Assembly: GCA_017428105.1 (NCBI GenBank)
Contig: JAFRRM010000029.1
Location: forward strand, 1 to 64,000
Length of the DNA: 64,000 bases
Origin: Lachnospiraceae bacterium
GTDB taxonomy: Bacteria > Bacillota > Clostridia > Lachnospirales > Lachnospiraceae
Direction of reading: 5' to 3'
Part shown: positions 52,363 to 61,804 of the stretch, one piece after another
How positions within the stretch are numbered: position 1 is the stretch's first letter
Layout of the letters: each line of letters opens with the position of its first letter
Position numbers and translations under genes: made by a program
Notes under the pieces: model-generated
Told to the model about the DNA's origin: nothing
The model's database searches: none
The model's input: the letters and a program-made list of their open reading frames with translations, nothing else

Positions 52363-53136
52363 ATGTTAAAAAAGAGTTTGATCCCCGTCGTACTGATCCT
52401 GAGCCTGCTTCTTCTGCTGACCGCGTGTCACAAAGATCCGGACCCCGCCACGCTTCCGGGACCGTCGTCCACCACCGAGTCCGCGACCGGCGATCCGGGC
52501 TCCGAGGGCAGCACCACCAAGCAGCCCACCACCACGGCGTCGCGGACGAAGGCCACCACGACCCAGCCTACCACGGAGCCGCCGATCGCGGATCATCCGT
52601 TCGAGCCGACCGGGTCCGGCATCTACGTCACCCGCGAGGGCGTGATCAAGAGCGCGGAAGTCACTTCCTTCGACAACCGGAAGTATCCGCAGGTGCGCTA
52701 TGACGAAACGGAACTGAAGGAATTCATCGACGCGGAAGTCAAGGCTTTCAACGAAGCGAAAAAGAAGAACGCCGTGACCGTGGAGGACCTGACCGTGAAG
52801 GGCGGCGAAGCCACGCTGATCCTGAATTACGCGGATTTTGACAGCTTCCTGGAGTTCCAGGGCGCCGACTTCGGCGTTAAGCACCTGACGCTGCTTTCCC
52901 GGGAAGACGCCGTCCGCAAATACAACATCAACAACCTGGTGGACACGGCCGGCGTGAAGACCGACCTGCTGATCGCCCTCCAGGATACCGACGTCCAGGT
53001 CCTGGTCATCACGGGCAAGACGCTGATCACGCTGAACGGCGACATCTGCTACATGTCCTCCGGCATGTCCCTGACCGGCGTGAACATGGTCCGCTGCGAA
53101 GACGACGTGAATTATTCCTACATCGTATTCCGCTGA
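52363..53136 (+). CDS. Putative lipoprotein with Thr-rich linker
   Basis: A 257-residue protein with a lipoprotein signal (VVLILSLLLLLTAC, Cys about residue 22). A Thr/Ser/Pro linker (about 30-80; TTKQPTTTASRTKATTTQ) is followed by an alpha/beta domain of about 160 residues. That domain has no motif I recognise. The ATG follows AGGAGG with 6-nt spacing and lies downstream of a promoter. It should be tethered outside the cell membrane. It is 90 nt upstream of glyS and may be cotranscribed with it. Confidence 0.8.
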   Translation: MLKKSLIPVVLILSLLLLLTACHKDPDPATLPGPSSTTESATGDPGSEGSTTKQPTTTASRTKATTTQPTTEPPIADHPFEPTGSGIYVTREGVIKSAEVTSFDNRKYPQVRYDETELKEFIDAEVKAFNEAKKKNAVTVEDLTVKGGEATLILNYADFDSFLEFQGADFGVKHLTLLSREDAVRKYNINNLVDTAGVKTDLLIALQDTDVQVLVITGKTLITLNGDICYMSSGMSLTGVNMVRCEDDVNYSYIVFR

Positions 53137-53226
53137 TCTCCGGAATGGCCGCGGCCTGCTGAGCCCGGCCCGGAAGACGGAATCTTTCATTATGTCCGAA
53201 TCCTGAAGAAAAAGAGGTTAGATCAC

Positions 53227-54621
53227 ATGGAAAAGACAATGGACAAGATCGTGGCACTGTGCAAATCCCGGGGCTTCATTTTCCCCGGTTCCGAAATATA
53301 CGGCGGCCTGGCCAACACCTGGGACTACGGCCCCCTCGGCGTGGAGCTGAAGAACAACGTCAAGAAGGCCTGGTGGCAGAAATTCGTGCAGGAAAACCCG
53401 TACAACGTGGGCCTGGACGCCGCCATCCTGATGAACCCGCTGACCTGGGAGGCCAGCGGCCACCTGAAGGGCTTCTCGGATCCGCTGATGGACTGCCGGG
53501 AATGCCATGAGCGCTTCCGCGCGGACAAGCTGATCGAAGACTGGTGCGCCGGCAGCGGATTTGAACTGCCGAAGCCCATCGACGCCTTCTCCCAGGACGA
53601 AATGAAAGCCTTCGTGGAAGAGCATCAGATCCCCTGCCCGACCTGCGGCAAGCACAACTTCACGGACATCCGCCAGTTCAACCTGATGTTCAAGACCTTC
53701 CAGGGCGTGACCGAAAACAGCAAGAACACGCTGTATCTGCGCCCCGAAACGGCCCAGGGCATCTTCACGAACTTCGTGAACGTCCAGCGGACGACCCGAA
53801 AGAAAGTCCCGTTCGGCATCGGCCAGATCGGCAAATCCTTCCGCAACGAGATCACGCCCGGCAACTTCATCTTCCGGGTGCGCGAATTCGAACAGATGGA
53901 GCTGGAATTCTTCTGCAAGCCCGGAACGGATCTGGAATGGTTCGATTACTGGCGCAGCTTCTGCCGGAACTGGCTGCTGAGCATCGGACTGAAGGAAGAG
54001 GACATCCGCCTGCGGGACCACGATCCGGAAGAGCTGGTGTTCTATTCCAAGGCGACCACCGACTTTGAATACCTCTTCCCGTTCGGCTGGGGCGAGCTCT
54101 GGGGCGTGGCGGACCGCACCGACTACGACCTGACGCAGCACCAGAACACCTCCGGCCAGGATCTGAGTTATTTCGATCCGGAGACGAACGAGCGCTACAT
54201 CCCGTACGTCATCGAGCCTTCGCTCGGCGTGGAACGCAGCGTCCTGGCGGTGCTGTGCGGCGCGTACGACGAAGAGGTGCTGGACGAAGCCAAGGGCGAC
54301 GTCCGCACGGTCCTGCATTTCCACCCGGCCATCGCGCCGGTGAAGATCGCGGTGCTGCCGCTCTCCAAGAAACTGAGCGGGCCCGCGGAGAAGATCTACG
54401 CCGCCCTCAGCAGGCATTACAACTGCGATTTCGACGCGACGGGCAACATCGGCAAGCGCTACCGCCGCGAGGACGAGATCGGCACGCCGTACTGCGTGAC
54501 ATACGATTTCGATTCCGAAACGGACGGCGCCGTGACGATCCGCGAACGGGACAGCATGGAGCAGGTCCGCGTCCCGATCGCCGGACTGAAGGAGTGGTTC
54601 TCCGATAAGTTCGATCTTTGA
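53227..54621 (+). CDS. glyS: Glycine-tRNA ligase (alpha2 type)
   Basis: A 464-residue class II synthetase of the homodimeric GlyQS type, not the alpha2beta2 bacterial type. [20 protein letters not shown] at the start, [14 protein letters not shown], motif 2 [21 protein letters not shown] and motif 3 [14 protein letters not shown] are present. The C-terminal HGTP anticodon-binding domain begins at about residue 365 ([10 protein letters not shown]). A zinc-type Cys pair is visible (CRECH, CPTC). No T-box leader is present in the 90-nt gap upstream. Confidence 0.97.
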   Translation: MEKTMDKIVALCKSRGFIFPGSEIYGGLANTWDYGPLGVELKNNVKKAWWQKFVQENPYNVGLDAAILMNPLTWEASGHLKGFSDPLMDCRECHERFRADKLIEDWCAGSGFELPKPIDAFSQDEMKAFVEEHQIPCPTCGKHNFTDIRQFNLMFKTFQGVTENSKNTLYLRPETAQGIFTNFVNVQRTTRKKVPFGIGQIGKSFRNEITPGNFIFRVREFEQMELEFFCKPGTDLEWFDYWRSFCRNWLLSIGLKEEDIRLRDHDPEELVFYSKATTDFEYLFPFGWGELWGVADRTDYDLTQHQNTSGQDLSYFDPETNERYIPYVIEPSLGVERSVLAVLCGAYDEEVLDEAKGDVRTVLHFHPAIAPVKIAVLPLSKKLSGPAEKIYAALSRHYNCDFDATGNIGKRYRREDEIGTPYCVTYDFDSETDGAVTIRERDSMEQVRVPIAGLKEWFSDKFDL

Positions 54622-54641
54622 GAATTCCCCGGGGAGGGCAG

Positions 54642-56213
54642 ATGAAGAAAAGACTGATCGGCTTTCTTTTGCTCCTCGCGATGCTGATCGGCGCGTTCGC
54701 CCCGGTCGCGCGGGCTGACGGAGATCAGCTCTCGGAAGAGGAGCGGAAAAAGCAGGAGGCGGAATCCCAGGCGGCCCGCATCAGCGGCCTCCGGGACGAC
54801 CTCCTTCTTGAGCTGTCCGCCAAACGCGGAGAAGCTGACGCGCTGATGGATGACATGATCTCCCTGGACGGCCAGATCGCCGCAGTCCGGGCCAACATCG
54901 ACCGGATCCTGCAGGAACGGGTCGAACAGGAGGCGGACCTGGAACAGCAGAAGGCCTCCATGGCCATGCGCATCCAGTTCGCCTACGAGCAGTCCCCGAG
55001 CACGTATCTGGAACTCCTGCTCGGATCCCGCTCCCTGAGCGAGATCCTGAACAACGCGGAATATATCCGCTCCATCTCCGAATACGACGAGCAGAGGAAG
55101 GAAGAGTTCGAAAAAGCCCTTTCGGAGTCGGAAGAAAAACTGAACGAGATGCGTTCGGAGGAGGAACGGCTCAGCTCGCTGCTGTCCGATACCGCCTCAA
55201 AACTGGACGACTATCAGCAGATCACGGACGATCTCCTGAAGAAGATCGACGAATATAACCGGGAGGCGGAAGCCTATTCCGCGGAAGCGGCGGCGCTGGA
55301 TCAGGAGATCGCGGAGATCGCCGAACGCCTGAAGCGAGAGGAGGAAGCCGCCCGGAAGGCAGCGGAGATCGCCCGCCGGCAGAAGGAAGAGGAAGAGGAA
55401 GCACGCCGCCAGGCGGAGAGCATCTCCGCGGAGGAAGAATCGCGGCGCCGGGAAGAAGAGAGCCGCGCGGCCGAGACCACCGCGGCCCCGGAAGTCCCCG
55501 AAACGCTCCCGGTCATCACCGAAGCACCGGAGACTTTACCGCCCGAAACGGATCCGCCGGCCACGGAGCCTGTGCAACCGCCCGAAACGGAAACCGTCCC
55601 GCCCACGCAGCCGCCGGAATCGGAGCCTCTGCCGCCGGAAACGGACCCGCCGGAAACCACGCCTGCGGAGACCGACCCGCCCGAGACCGACCCGCCGGAG
55701 ACCGACCCGCCGGAGACTGATCCGCCGGAGACCGACCCGCCTGAACCAACAGAGGAAATGAGCGATCTGCAGCGCCGCTATCTGATGATCTCGGATGAGC
55801 GCGGCGTCGGCTCGCTGGAGATAGACCCCAACTGGCTCAACCCCAGCGGTTATACCAACCTGTATTTCCTGGCAGCCATCATCGACGCGGAGGCCGGAGG
55901 CCAGCCCTATGAGGGACGCCTCGGGGTCGGGGACGTGATCTTCAACCGCATTCTGGACCCCCGCTTCCAGATGACGATCTACGACGTGGTCTACGCCCCG
56001 AACCAGTTCACGCCGACCATCAACGGACTGCTGGACCTGGTCCTCGCGCGGGGCGCCCGCGAATCCTGCATGCAGGCGGCGCAGGACTGCTTTAACGGCA
56101 TCCATCACTTTGACACGCGCTGGCTGTATTTCTGCGCGCCGAGCACCTGGGAGGCTTTCCATCCCCCGTACACGGAGTATATCCAGCTCGGCGACCATAT
56201 TTTCTACTATTGA
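54642..56213 (+). CDS. Secreted SleB-like cell wall hydrolase with CwlO-type coiled coil
   Basis: A 523-residue protein. Signal peptide (LIGFLLLLAMLIGAFAPVARA); long coiled coil (about 30-270) like the N-terminus of CwlO/PcsB peptidoglycan hydrolases (QIAAVRANIDRILQERVEQE); a Pro/Thr/Glu linker with five exact ETDPP repeats (about 343-367). The C-terminal domain (about 400-523) is of the Hydrolase_2/SleB type: AAIIDAEAGGQPYEGRLGVG with the catalytic Glu, VIFNRILDP and a YFCAPSTWEAFHPPY-like ending. It should cleave peptidoglycan glycan strands outside the membrane. The ATG at 54642 follows GGGGAGGG. The pairing of a CwlO coil with a SleB domain suggests a division or spore role (inference). 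Confidence 0.9.
   Translation: MKKRLIGFLLLLAMLIGAFAPVARADGDQLSEEERKKQEAESQAARISGLRDDLLLELSAKRGEADALMDDMISLDGQIAAVRANIDRILQERVEQEADLEQQKASMAMRIQFAYEQSPSTYLELLLGSRSLSEILNNAEYIRSISEYDEQRKEEFEKALSESEEKLNEMRSEEERLSSLLSDTASKLDDYQQITDDLLKKIDEYNREAEAYSAEAAALDQEIAEIAERLKREEEAARKAAEIARRQKEEEEEARRQAESISAEEESRRREEESRAAETTAAPEVPETLPVITEAPETLPPETDPPATEPVQPPETETVPPTQPPESEPLPPETDPPETTPAETDPPETDPPETDPPETDPPETDPPEPTEEMSDLQRRYLMISDERGVGSLEIDPNWLNPSGYTNLYFLAAIIDAEAGGQPYEGRLGVGDVIFNRILDPRFQMTIYDVVYAPNQFTPTINGLLDLVLARGARESCMQAAQDCFNGIHHFDTRWLYFCAPSTWEAFHPPYTEYIQLGDHIFYY
55668..55742 (+). repeat. Five tandem 15-bp repeats encoding ETDPP
   Basis: Five units of the form GAGACCGACCCGCCs in tandem, with two silent changes in the fourth unit (GAGACTGATCCGCCG). 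They code for the proline-rich linker of the SleB-like hydrolase. Copy number could vary between strains by slippage. Confidence 0.9.
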
Positions 56214-56235
56214 TCCGGGAGGTCATGACGCATCC

Positions 56236-57630
56236 ATGAAAATTTTCAACACTCTTTCCCGTCAGAAGGAAGAATTTGTCACTCGGGAGCCCGGCAAGGT
56301 CAAAATGTACGTCTGCGGCCCCACGGTCTATGACTTCATCCACATCGGCAACGCCCGCCCCATGATCTTCTTCGACAGCGTCCGCCGCTATCTGGAATAC
56401 AAGGGCTACGACGTGAACTACGTCTCCAATTTCACGGACGTGGATGACAAGATCATCAAGCGCGCCTTTGAGGAAGGCGTGGATTCCTCCGTGATCTCCG
56501 AACGCTTCATCGGGGAATGCAAGACCGACATGGAGGGCATGGGCGTGCGTCCGGCCACCACGCATCCGAAGGCCACCGAGGAGATCGGCGGCATGATCGA
56601 AATGATACAGGCCCTGATCGACAAAGGCTACGCGTACGAAGTGAACGGCACGGTTTATTACCGCATCCGGAATTTCAAACGCTACGGCGAACTGTCCGGG
56701 AAGAACCTGGACGACCTGATCAGCGGCAACCGCGCCCTGCTCGTGACCGGCGAGGAGGAGAAGGAGAATCCCGCGGATTTCGTGCTGTGGAAGCCGAAAA
56801 AGGAAGGCGAGCCTTTCTGGGAGTCCCCCTGGGGCGACGGCCGGCCCGGCTGGCACATCGAATGCTCGGTCATGTCCAAGAAATACCTGGGCGAGCAGAT
56901 CGACATCCACGGCGGCGGCGAGGACCTGATCTTCCCGCACCATGAGAACGAGATCGCGCAGAGCGAAGCCGTCAGCGGCAAGAGCTTCTCGCGCTACTGG
57001 ATGCACAACGCGTTCCTGAACATCGACAACAAGAAAATGTCCAAGTCCCTGGGCAACTTCTTCACCGTGCGGCAGATCGCCGCGAAATATGACCTGAAGG
57101 TGCTGCGCTTCTTCATGCTGAGCGCGCATTACCGCAGCCCGCTGAATTACAGCGCGGAACTGATGGAAGCCGCCAAGAACGGCCTGGACCGGATCGAGAC
57201 CGGCCTGGTCCGCCTGCGCGACGAAGCGGCCAAATGCCCCGACGCCCCCGCCTCCGCCGAGGTCCGGGAAAAGACCGACGCCCTCCGCGCCCGCTTCGAA
57301 GAAGCCATGGACGACGATTTCAACACCGCGGACGCGATCTCCGTCCTTTTTGAAATGATCCGCTATGCCAATACCCTGGCGCCGGAGGAGACCCCGGCCG
57401 GGGACTGGCAGTATCTGCGCGGGACCATCCTGAAACTGGCGGACATCCTGGGCATCGGCGAGCCGAAGCAGGAACTGCTGGACGACGCGGTGGAAGCCCT
57501 GATCGAAGAGCGCCAGGCCGCCCGGAAGGCGAAGAATTACGCCCGGGCCGACGAGATCCGCGCCATGCTGGCGGCGCAGGGCATCCTGCTGGAAGACAGC
57601 AAAGACGGCGTCAAATGGAAAAGAGCATAA
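56236..57630 (+). CDS. cysS: Cysteine-tRNA ligase
   Basis: A 464-residue class I synthetase. MYVCGPTVYDFIHIGNARP carries the zinc Cys and HIGH-type motif, GWHIECSVMS and GGGEDLIFPHHENE further zinc ligands, and KMSKSLGNFFTV the KMSKS loop (about residue 267). The ATG at 56236 follows GGGAGG at 12 nt. Its end overlaps Mini-III by 16 nt, the classic Firmicutes cysS-mrnC-rlmB order (normally with cysE/gltX upstream; not here). Confidence 0.97.
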   Translation: MKIFNTLSRQKEEFVTREPGKVKMYVCGPTVYDFIHIGNARPMIFFDSVRRYLEYKGYDVNYVSNFTDVDDKIIKRAFEEGVDSSVISERFIGECKTDMEGMGVRPATTHPKATEEIGGMIEMIQALIDKGYAYEVNGTVYYRIRNFKRYGELSGKNLDDLISGNRALLVTGEEEKENPADFVLWKPKKEGEPFWESPWGDGRPGWHIECSVMSKKYLGEQIDIHGGGEDLIFPHHENEIAQSEAVSGKSFSRYWMHNAFLNIDNKKMSKSLGNFFTVRQIAAKYDLKVLRFFMLSAHYRSPLNYSAELMEAAKNGLDRIETGLVRLRDEAAKCPDAPASAEVREKTDALRARFEEAMDDDFNTADAISVLFEMIRYANTLAPEETPAGDWQYLRGTILKLADILGIGEPKQELLDDAVEALIEERQAARKAKNYARADEIRAMLAAQGILLEDSKDGVKWKRA

Positions 57631-58031
57631 GAGAAGCCTTCGGGCTGAAACAGACCGATCCCGTCCGCGTGCCCAGTCTCTCGCTGGCCTATGTCGGGGA
57701 CGCGGTCTTTGCCCTGTTCGTCCGGACCCTGCTTCTGGAACGGAGGAACGGACCCAACGGCGCCCTGCACAGCCGGGCGCTTCCCTATGTCTCCGCGGTA
57801 GGCCAGGCCAAAATGGCGGAAGGCCTGCAGGAGATGCTCACGGAAGAGGAGACGGCGGTCTTCCGCCGCGGCCGCAATGCCAAGCCGGAGCACGGCGCGA
57901 AAAACGCCAGCACCCGGGAATACCATCTGGCCACCGGTCTGGAAGCGCTTTTCGGCTACCTGTACCTGCAGGACCGGGAAGAGCGCATCACGGAACTACT
58001 GAAAGCGGGAATGCCCTATGCCGAACAATGA
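57615..58031 (+). CDS. mrnC: Mini-ribonuclease III
   Basis: A 138-residue RNase III-fold nuclease lacking a dsRNA-binding domain; matures 23S rRNA 3' and 5' ends in Firmicutes. LSLAYVGDAVFALFVR carries the catalytic Asp, and ATGLEALFGYLYL the catalytic Glu. RGRNAKPEHGAKNAS is the basic loop of the family. Starts inside cysS and overlaps rlmB by 14 nt. Confidence 0.95.
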   Translation: MEKSIREAFGLKQTDPVRVPSLSLAYVGDAVFALFVRTLLLERRNGPNGALHSRALPYVSAVGQAKMAEGLQEMLTEEETAVFRRGRNAKPEHGAKNASTREYHLATGLEALFGYLYLQDREERITELLKAGMPYAEQ

Positions 58032-58755
58032 ACGACTGGAAGGCCGCCATGCGGTCACGGAAGCCATCCGGGCCGGTCTGAAACTGGATCTCATCTACCT
58101 GCAGAAAGACCTGAAGGAAGAGCAGAAGAACAGCGTGCTGGACGCGGCGAAACAGGCCGGGATCCGCGTGCGCCTCTGCGAGAAGGACAAACTGGACGCC
58201 CTCTCGGCGACCGGCCGGCACCAGGGCGTGATCGCCGAAATGGAACCGCTGCCTTACGCCGAAGTCTCCGACATGCTGGCGGACGCCCGCGCGAAGGGCG
58301 AGGATCCGTTCCTGGTCCTGTTAGACGGGATCGAGGATCCCCATAATCTGGGTGCCATCATCCGCTCGGCGCACCAGGCCGGCGCCCACGGGGTGATCGT
58401 CCCCAAAAACCGCGCGGCGGGCCTGAACGCCACGGTCGCGCGCACGTCGGCGGGAGCGGTCAGCTTCCTTCCGGTGGCCCAGGTGACGAACCTGTCGCGC
58501 ACCATGGAGGAACTGAAAAAGGAAGGCCTGTGGTTCGCCTGCGCGGACATGAACGGACAGGTGCTGTTCCGGCAGGATCTGAAAGGCCCCATCGGCCTGG
58601 TGATCGGCAGCGAGGGAGACGGGATCTCCCCCAACGTCCGGAAGCACTGCGACTTCGTGGTCTCGATCCCCATGAAAGGACGGATCGATTCCCTGAACGC
58701 TTCGGTGGCGGCCGGCATCCTGATGTTTGAGGTCGTCAGACAGAGAAGCATGTAA
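58018..58755 (+). CDS. rlmB: 23S rRNA (guanosine-2'-O)-methyltransferase
   Basis: A 245-residue SpoU/TrmH enzyme of the RlmB group. N-terminal substrate domain NNERLEGRHAVTEAIRAG, then motif 1 DPHNLGAIIRSAHQAG, motif 2 LVIGSEGDGIS and motif 3 IPMKGRIDSLNASVAAGI. Third gene of the cysS-mrnC-rlmB overlap cluster, which groups tRNA charging with 23S rRNA maturation. Confidence 0.94.
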   Translation: MPNNERLEGRHAVTEAIRAGLKLDLIYLQKDLKEEQKNSVLDAAKQAGIRVRLCEKDKLDALSATGRHQGVIAEMEPLPYAEVSDMLADARAKGEDPFLVLLDGIEDPHNLGAIIRSAHQAGAHGVIVPKNRAAGLNATVARTSAGAVSFLPVAQVTNLSRTMEELKKEGLWFACADMNGQVLFRQDLKGPIGLVIGSEGDGISPNVRKHCDFVVSIPMKGRIDSLNASVAAGILMFEVVRQRSM

Positions 58756-58812
58756 GACCCGGGCGGGAGCGGCATCCGGCCCCCCGGAAAGAATGAAAAA
58801 AGGAGATGTGCC

Positions 58813-60036
58813 ATGCCTGTATGTGTACGGAGTGAGATCGGTCCCTTAAAGAAAGTCCTGCTGAAGCGCCCCGGAAAGGAACTGGAGCACCTGGTCCCGG
58901 AGACCATGGGAAGCCTGCTCTTTGACGACATTCCCTTCCTGCACCGCGCGCAGGAGGAACATGACGAGTTTGCCGCCCTGCTGCGCAGCCAGGGCGTTCA
59001 GGTGCTTTATCTGGACGAACTGACGGCGGAGACGCTGAAGGCGAACCCGGGCCTGCGGGAGCAGTTCATCCGGGATGCCGTCCAGCAGGCCGGCCCCACC
59101 GCCCGCGGCTACCGCGAACCGGTGGAGGAATACCTGAACGGCATCGGGGACGACCTGGAACTCATCCACCGCATCATGGCCGGCGTGCCGCGGCGCGAAC
59201 TCTTTCCCGGCCATACGGGCCATCTGGCGGATCTGATCGACGACAGCACGGATTTCGCGATCCCGCCCATGCCGAACCTGTATTTCACCCGCGATCCCTT
59301 CGCCGTCATCGGGACCGGCGTCAGCCTGCACCGCATGCACACGGAGATCCGCAACCGCGAAGTGCTGTTCGGCCAGTATATCTTCAACTATCATCCGGAG
59401 TACAGGGACAGCGTGAAGCAGTATTATACCCGGAACGATCACTTCAGCCTGGAGGGCGGCGACATCCTGAACCTCAGCGAGAGCGTGCTGGCGGTCGGGA
59501 TCTCCGAACGCACGCAGGCGGAGGCCGTTGACCGGCTCGCCCGGAACATTTTCCGCGACGAGGAATCACGCATCGATACGGTCCTGGCCTTCTACATTCC
59601 CCATACCCGCGCGTTCATGCACCTGGATACGGTGTTTACCCAGGTGGATCATGATAAATTCACGGTGCATCCGGGCATCCTGCCGTCCCTGCGCATCTTC
59701 GAGATCACGGGACGCGGGGAGAGCAAACCGCGCTTCCGGGAACTGGACGAAAGTCCGCAGGAAGCGCTGGCCCGCTATCTGCACCTCGACAAGGTCGAAC
59801 TCATCCGCTGCGGCGGAGGCGACCGGATCGCGGCGGACCGCGAGCAGTGGAACGACGGTTCCAACACGCTCTGCATCGCGCCCGGCAAAGTGCTGGTCTA
59901 TGACCGCAACTACGTAACGAACCGTCTGCTGGAGGATGCGGGCATCACGGTCCTGTCCTTCAACGGCTCGGAACTGTCCCGCGGGCGCGGCGGCCCCCGC
60001 TGCATGAGCATGCCTTTCGAACGGGAAGATCTATGA
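58813..60036 (+). CDS. arcA: Arginine deiminase
   Basis: A 407-residue guanidino-group-modifying enzyme converting arginine to citrulline and ammonia. Active-site regions: NLYFTRDPFAVIG, SLEGGDILNL, HLDTVFTQVD with catalytic Asp/His, and the nucleophilic Cys near the end in GRGGPRCMSMPFER. The length is normal. AAGGAGATG precedes the ATG. The usual partners arcB and arcC are not in this window, so the ATP-yielding pathway cannot be completed here; an acid-stress role through ammonia is possible. Its end overlaps the ABC exporter by 4 nt. Confidence 0.96.
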   Translation: MPVCVRSEIGPLKKVLLKRPGKELEHLVPETMGSLLFDDIPFLHRAQEEHDEFAALLRSQGVQVLYLDELTAETLKANPGLREQFIRDAVQQAGPTARGYREPVEEYLNGIGDDLELIHRIMAGVPRRELFPGHTGHLADLIDDSTDFAIPPMPNLYFTRDPFAVIGTGVSLHRMHTEIRNREVLFGQYIFNYHPEYRDSVKQYYTRNDHFSLEGGDILNLSESVLAVGISERTQAEAVDRLARNIFRDEESRIDTVLAFYIPHTRAFMHLDTVFTQVDHDKFTVHPGILPSLRIFEITGRGESKPRFRELDESPQEALARYLHLDKVELIRCGGGDRIAADREQWNDGSNTLCIAPGKVLVYDRNYVTNRLLEDAGITVLSFNGSELSRGRGGPRCMSMPFEREDL

Positions 60037-61772
60037 CGAGGGATTACAGCAAAAGCCGTTTATCCATCTTTATTTCCTATATCCGGCCGCACCGCCGGGA
60101 TTTCGCGCTGGACATGTTTTTCTCCGTCCTGATCGCGGCGGTGGATCTGGTCTTTCCCTACGTGTCCCGCTGGTCCATGAACACGCTGCTGCCGAACCGT
60201 CTGTTCGGCGCGTTTTTTGCCGTCATGGCGTGCATGCTGGCGGCGTACCTGCTGCGCTCCGTGTTCAACTACCTGATCACGGTGATCGGCCACGGGATGG
60301 GCATGAAGGTGGAGACCGACATGCGCCGCGACGTGTTCAATCATATGCAGGAGCTGTCGTACAGCTTCTTTGACAGGCACCGGACCGGCGTGTTGCTGGC
60401 GCGGGTGACCAACGACCTGTTCGAGGTGGTGGAACTGGCGCATCACGGCCCGGAGAACATTCTGATCTGCAGCCTGACCATCGTGGGTGCCCTGGTCATC
60501 CTTTTCCTGATCAACTGGCGTCTGGCGCTGGTCCTGCTGGTGCTGATGCCCGTGCTGATCTGGTTCACGCTGCGGCAGCGGCGGCGCATGCAGGAGGCCA
60601 ACCGCGAGGTGAAGGTCAAGGTGGGCGAGATCAACGCGGCCATCGAGAGCGGCATCTCCGGGATCCGCACCTCCAAGGCGTTCGCGAACGAAGCGGAAGA
60701 GGACGCCAAGTTCGACAGGGCCAACGAGGCCTACCGCAGCAGCCGGAACGCGTTCTACAAGGCGATGGGGCTGTTCAACGGCGGCATCGAAGCGACCGTC
60801 GGCATCATGCAGGTGGCCGTCATCGCGGCGGGAGGGTTCCTGATCATGCGGGGCCAGATGAATTACATCGACCTCATCACTTTTACGCTGTACATCTCCA
60901 CATTCACCTCGCCGGTCCGGAAACTGGCGCAGTTCATGGAGATCTATACCTCCGGCATGACGGGCTTCGACCGCTTCCTGGAGATCATGCGGACCCGGCC
61001 GGACATCGAGGATGCGCCGGATGCGGCGGAACTGTCGAACGTCCGCGGCGAGATCGAACTGGACCATGTCACGTTCCGTTATACGAAGGACAGGCCGGTG
61101 CTTGAGGACGTGTCCCTGCACATCGCGCCCGGCGAGACCTATGCGCTGGTGGGCTCCTCCGGGGGCGGCAAGACGACGCTCTGCCACCTGATCCCGCGCT
61201 TTTACGACGTGAACGCCGGCCGCGTGCTGGTGGACGGGCATGACGTGCGGAGCCTCACGCAGACTTCGCTGCGGCGGAACATCGGGATCATCCAGCAGGA
61301 CGTGTTCATCTTTGCGGGCACGGTCATGGAAAACATCCGCTACGGGCGGCCGGACGCGACGGACAAGGAAGTCTATGCGGCGGCGGTGCAGGCGGAGATC
61401 CATGAGGACATCATGCAGATGCCCGACGGCTATCAGACGTTTGTGGGCGAGCGCGGCGTGCAGCTGTCCGGCGGACAGAAGCAGCGCCTGTCCATCGCGC
61501 GGGTCATCCTGAAAAACCCGCCCATCATCATTCTGGATGAAGCCACGTCGGCGCTGGACAGCGTCACAGAGGTCAAAATACAGGAGAGCCTGGACCGGCT
61601 GAGCGAAGGCAAGACCTGCCTGGTGATCGCGCACCGGCTGTCCACCGTGCGGCGGGCCGACCGCATCGCCGTGGTGGACGGACACCGGATCGCGGAAGAG
61701 GGCAGCCGGGACGAACTGCTGGCGTTAAACGGGGCCTACGCCGCGCTGGAGCGGGCCCAGGAACTGAAATGA
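60033..61772 (+). CDS. ABC transporter, fused permease and ATPase (MsbA/LmrA-like)
   Basis: A 579-residue half-transporter exporter. Six membrane helices (about 15-310) with intracellular loop motif EINAAIESGISGIRTSKAFA. The nucleotide-binding domain (about 335-575) has Walker A GSSGGGKTTLC (about 372), signature LSGGQKQR (about 478), Walker B IIILDEATSALDS (about 498) and H-loop IAHRLSTVRRAD. It should homodimerise and export lipids, drugs or peptides. Coupled to arcA by an ATGA overlap and 32 nt upstream of pfkA. Confidence 0.94.
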   Translation: MTRDYSKSRLSIFISYIRPHRRDFALDMFFSVLIAAVDLVFPYVSRWSMNTLLPNRLFGAFFAVMACMLAAYLLRSVFNYLITVIGHGMGMKVETDMRRDVFNHMQELSYSFFDRHRTGVLLARVTNDLFEVVELAHHGPENILICSLTIVGALVILFLINWRLALVLLVLMPVLIWFTLRQRRRMQEANREVKVKVGEINAAIESGISGIRTSKAFANEAEEDAKFDRANEAYRSSRNAFYKAMGLFNGGIEATVGIMQVAVIAAGGFLIMRGQMNYIDLITFTLYISTFTSPVRKLAQFMEIYTSGMTGFDRFLEIMRTRPDIEDAPDAAELSNVRGEIELDHVTFRYTKDRPVLEDVSLHIAPGETYALVGSSGGGKTTLCHLIPRFYDVNAGRVLVDGHDVRSLTQTSLRRNIGIIQQDVFIFAGTVMENIRYGRPDATDKEVYAAAVQAEIHEDIMQMPDGYQTFVGERGVQLSGGQKQRLSIARVILKNPPIIILDEATSALDSVTEVKIQESLDRLSEGKTCLVIAHRLSTVRRADRIAVVDGHRIAEEGSRDELLALNGAYAALERAQELK

Positions 61773-61804
61773 GCCGGGAGAAACAGAAGAAAAGGAGAAG
61801 TATC

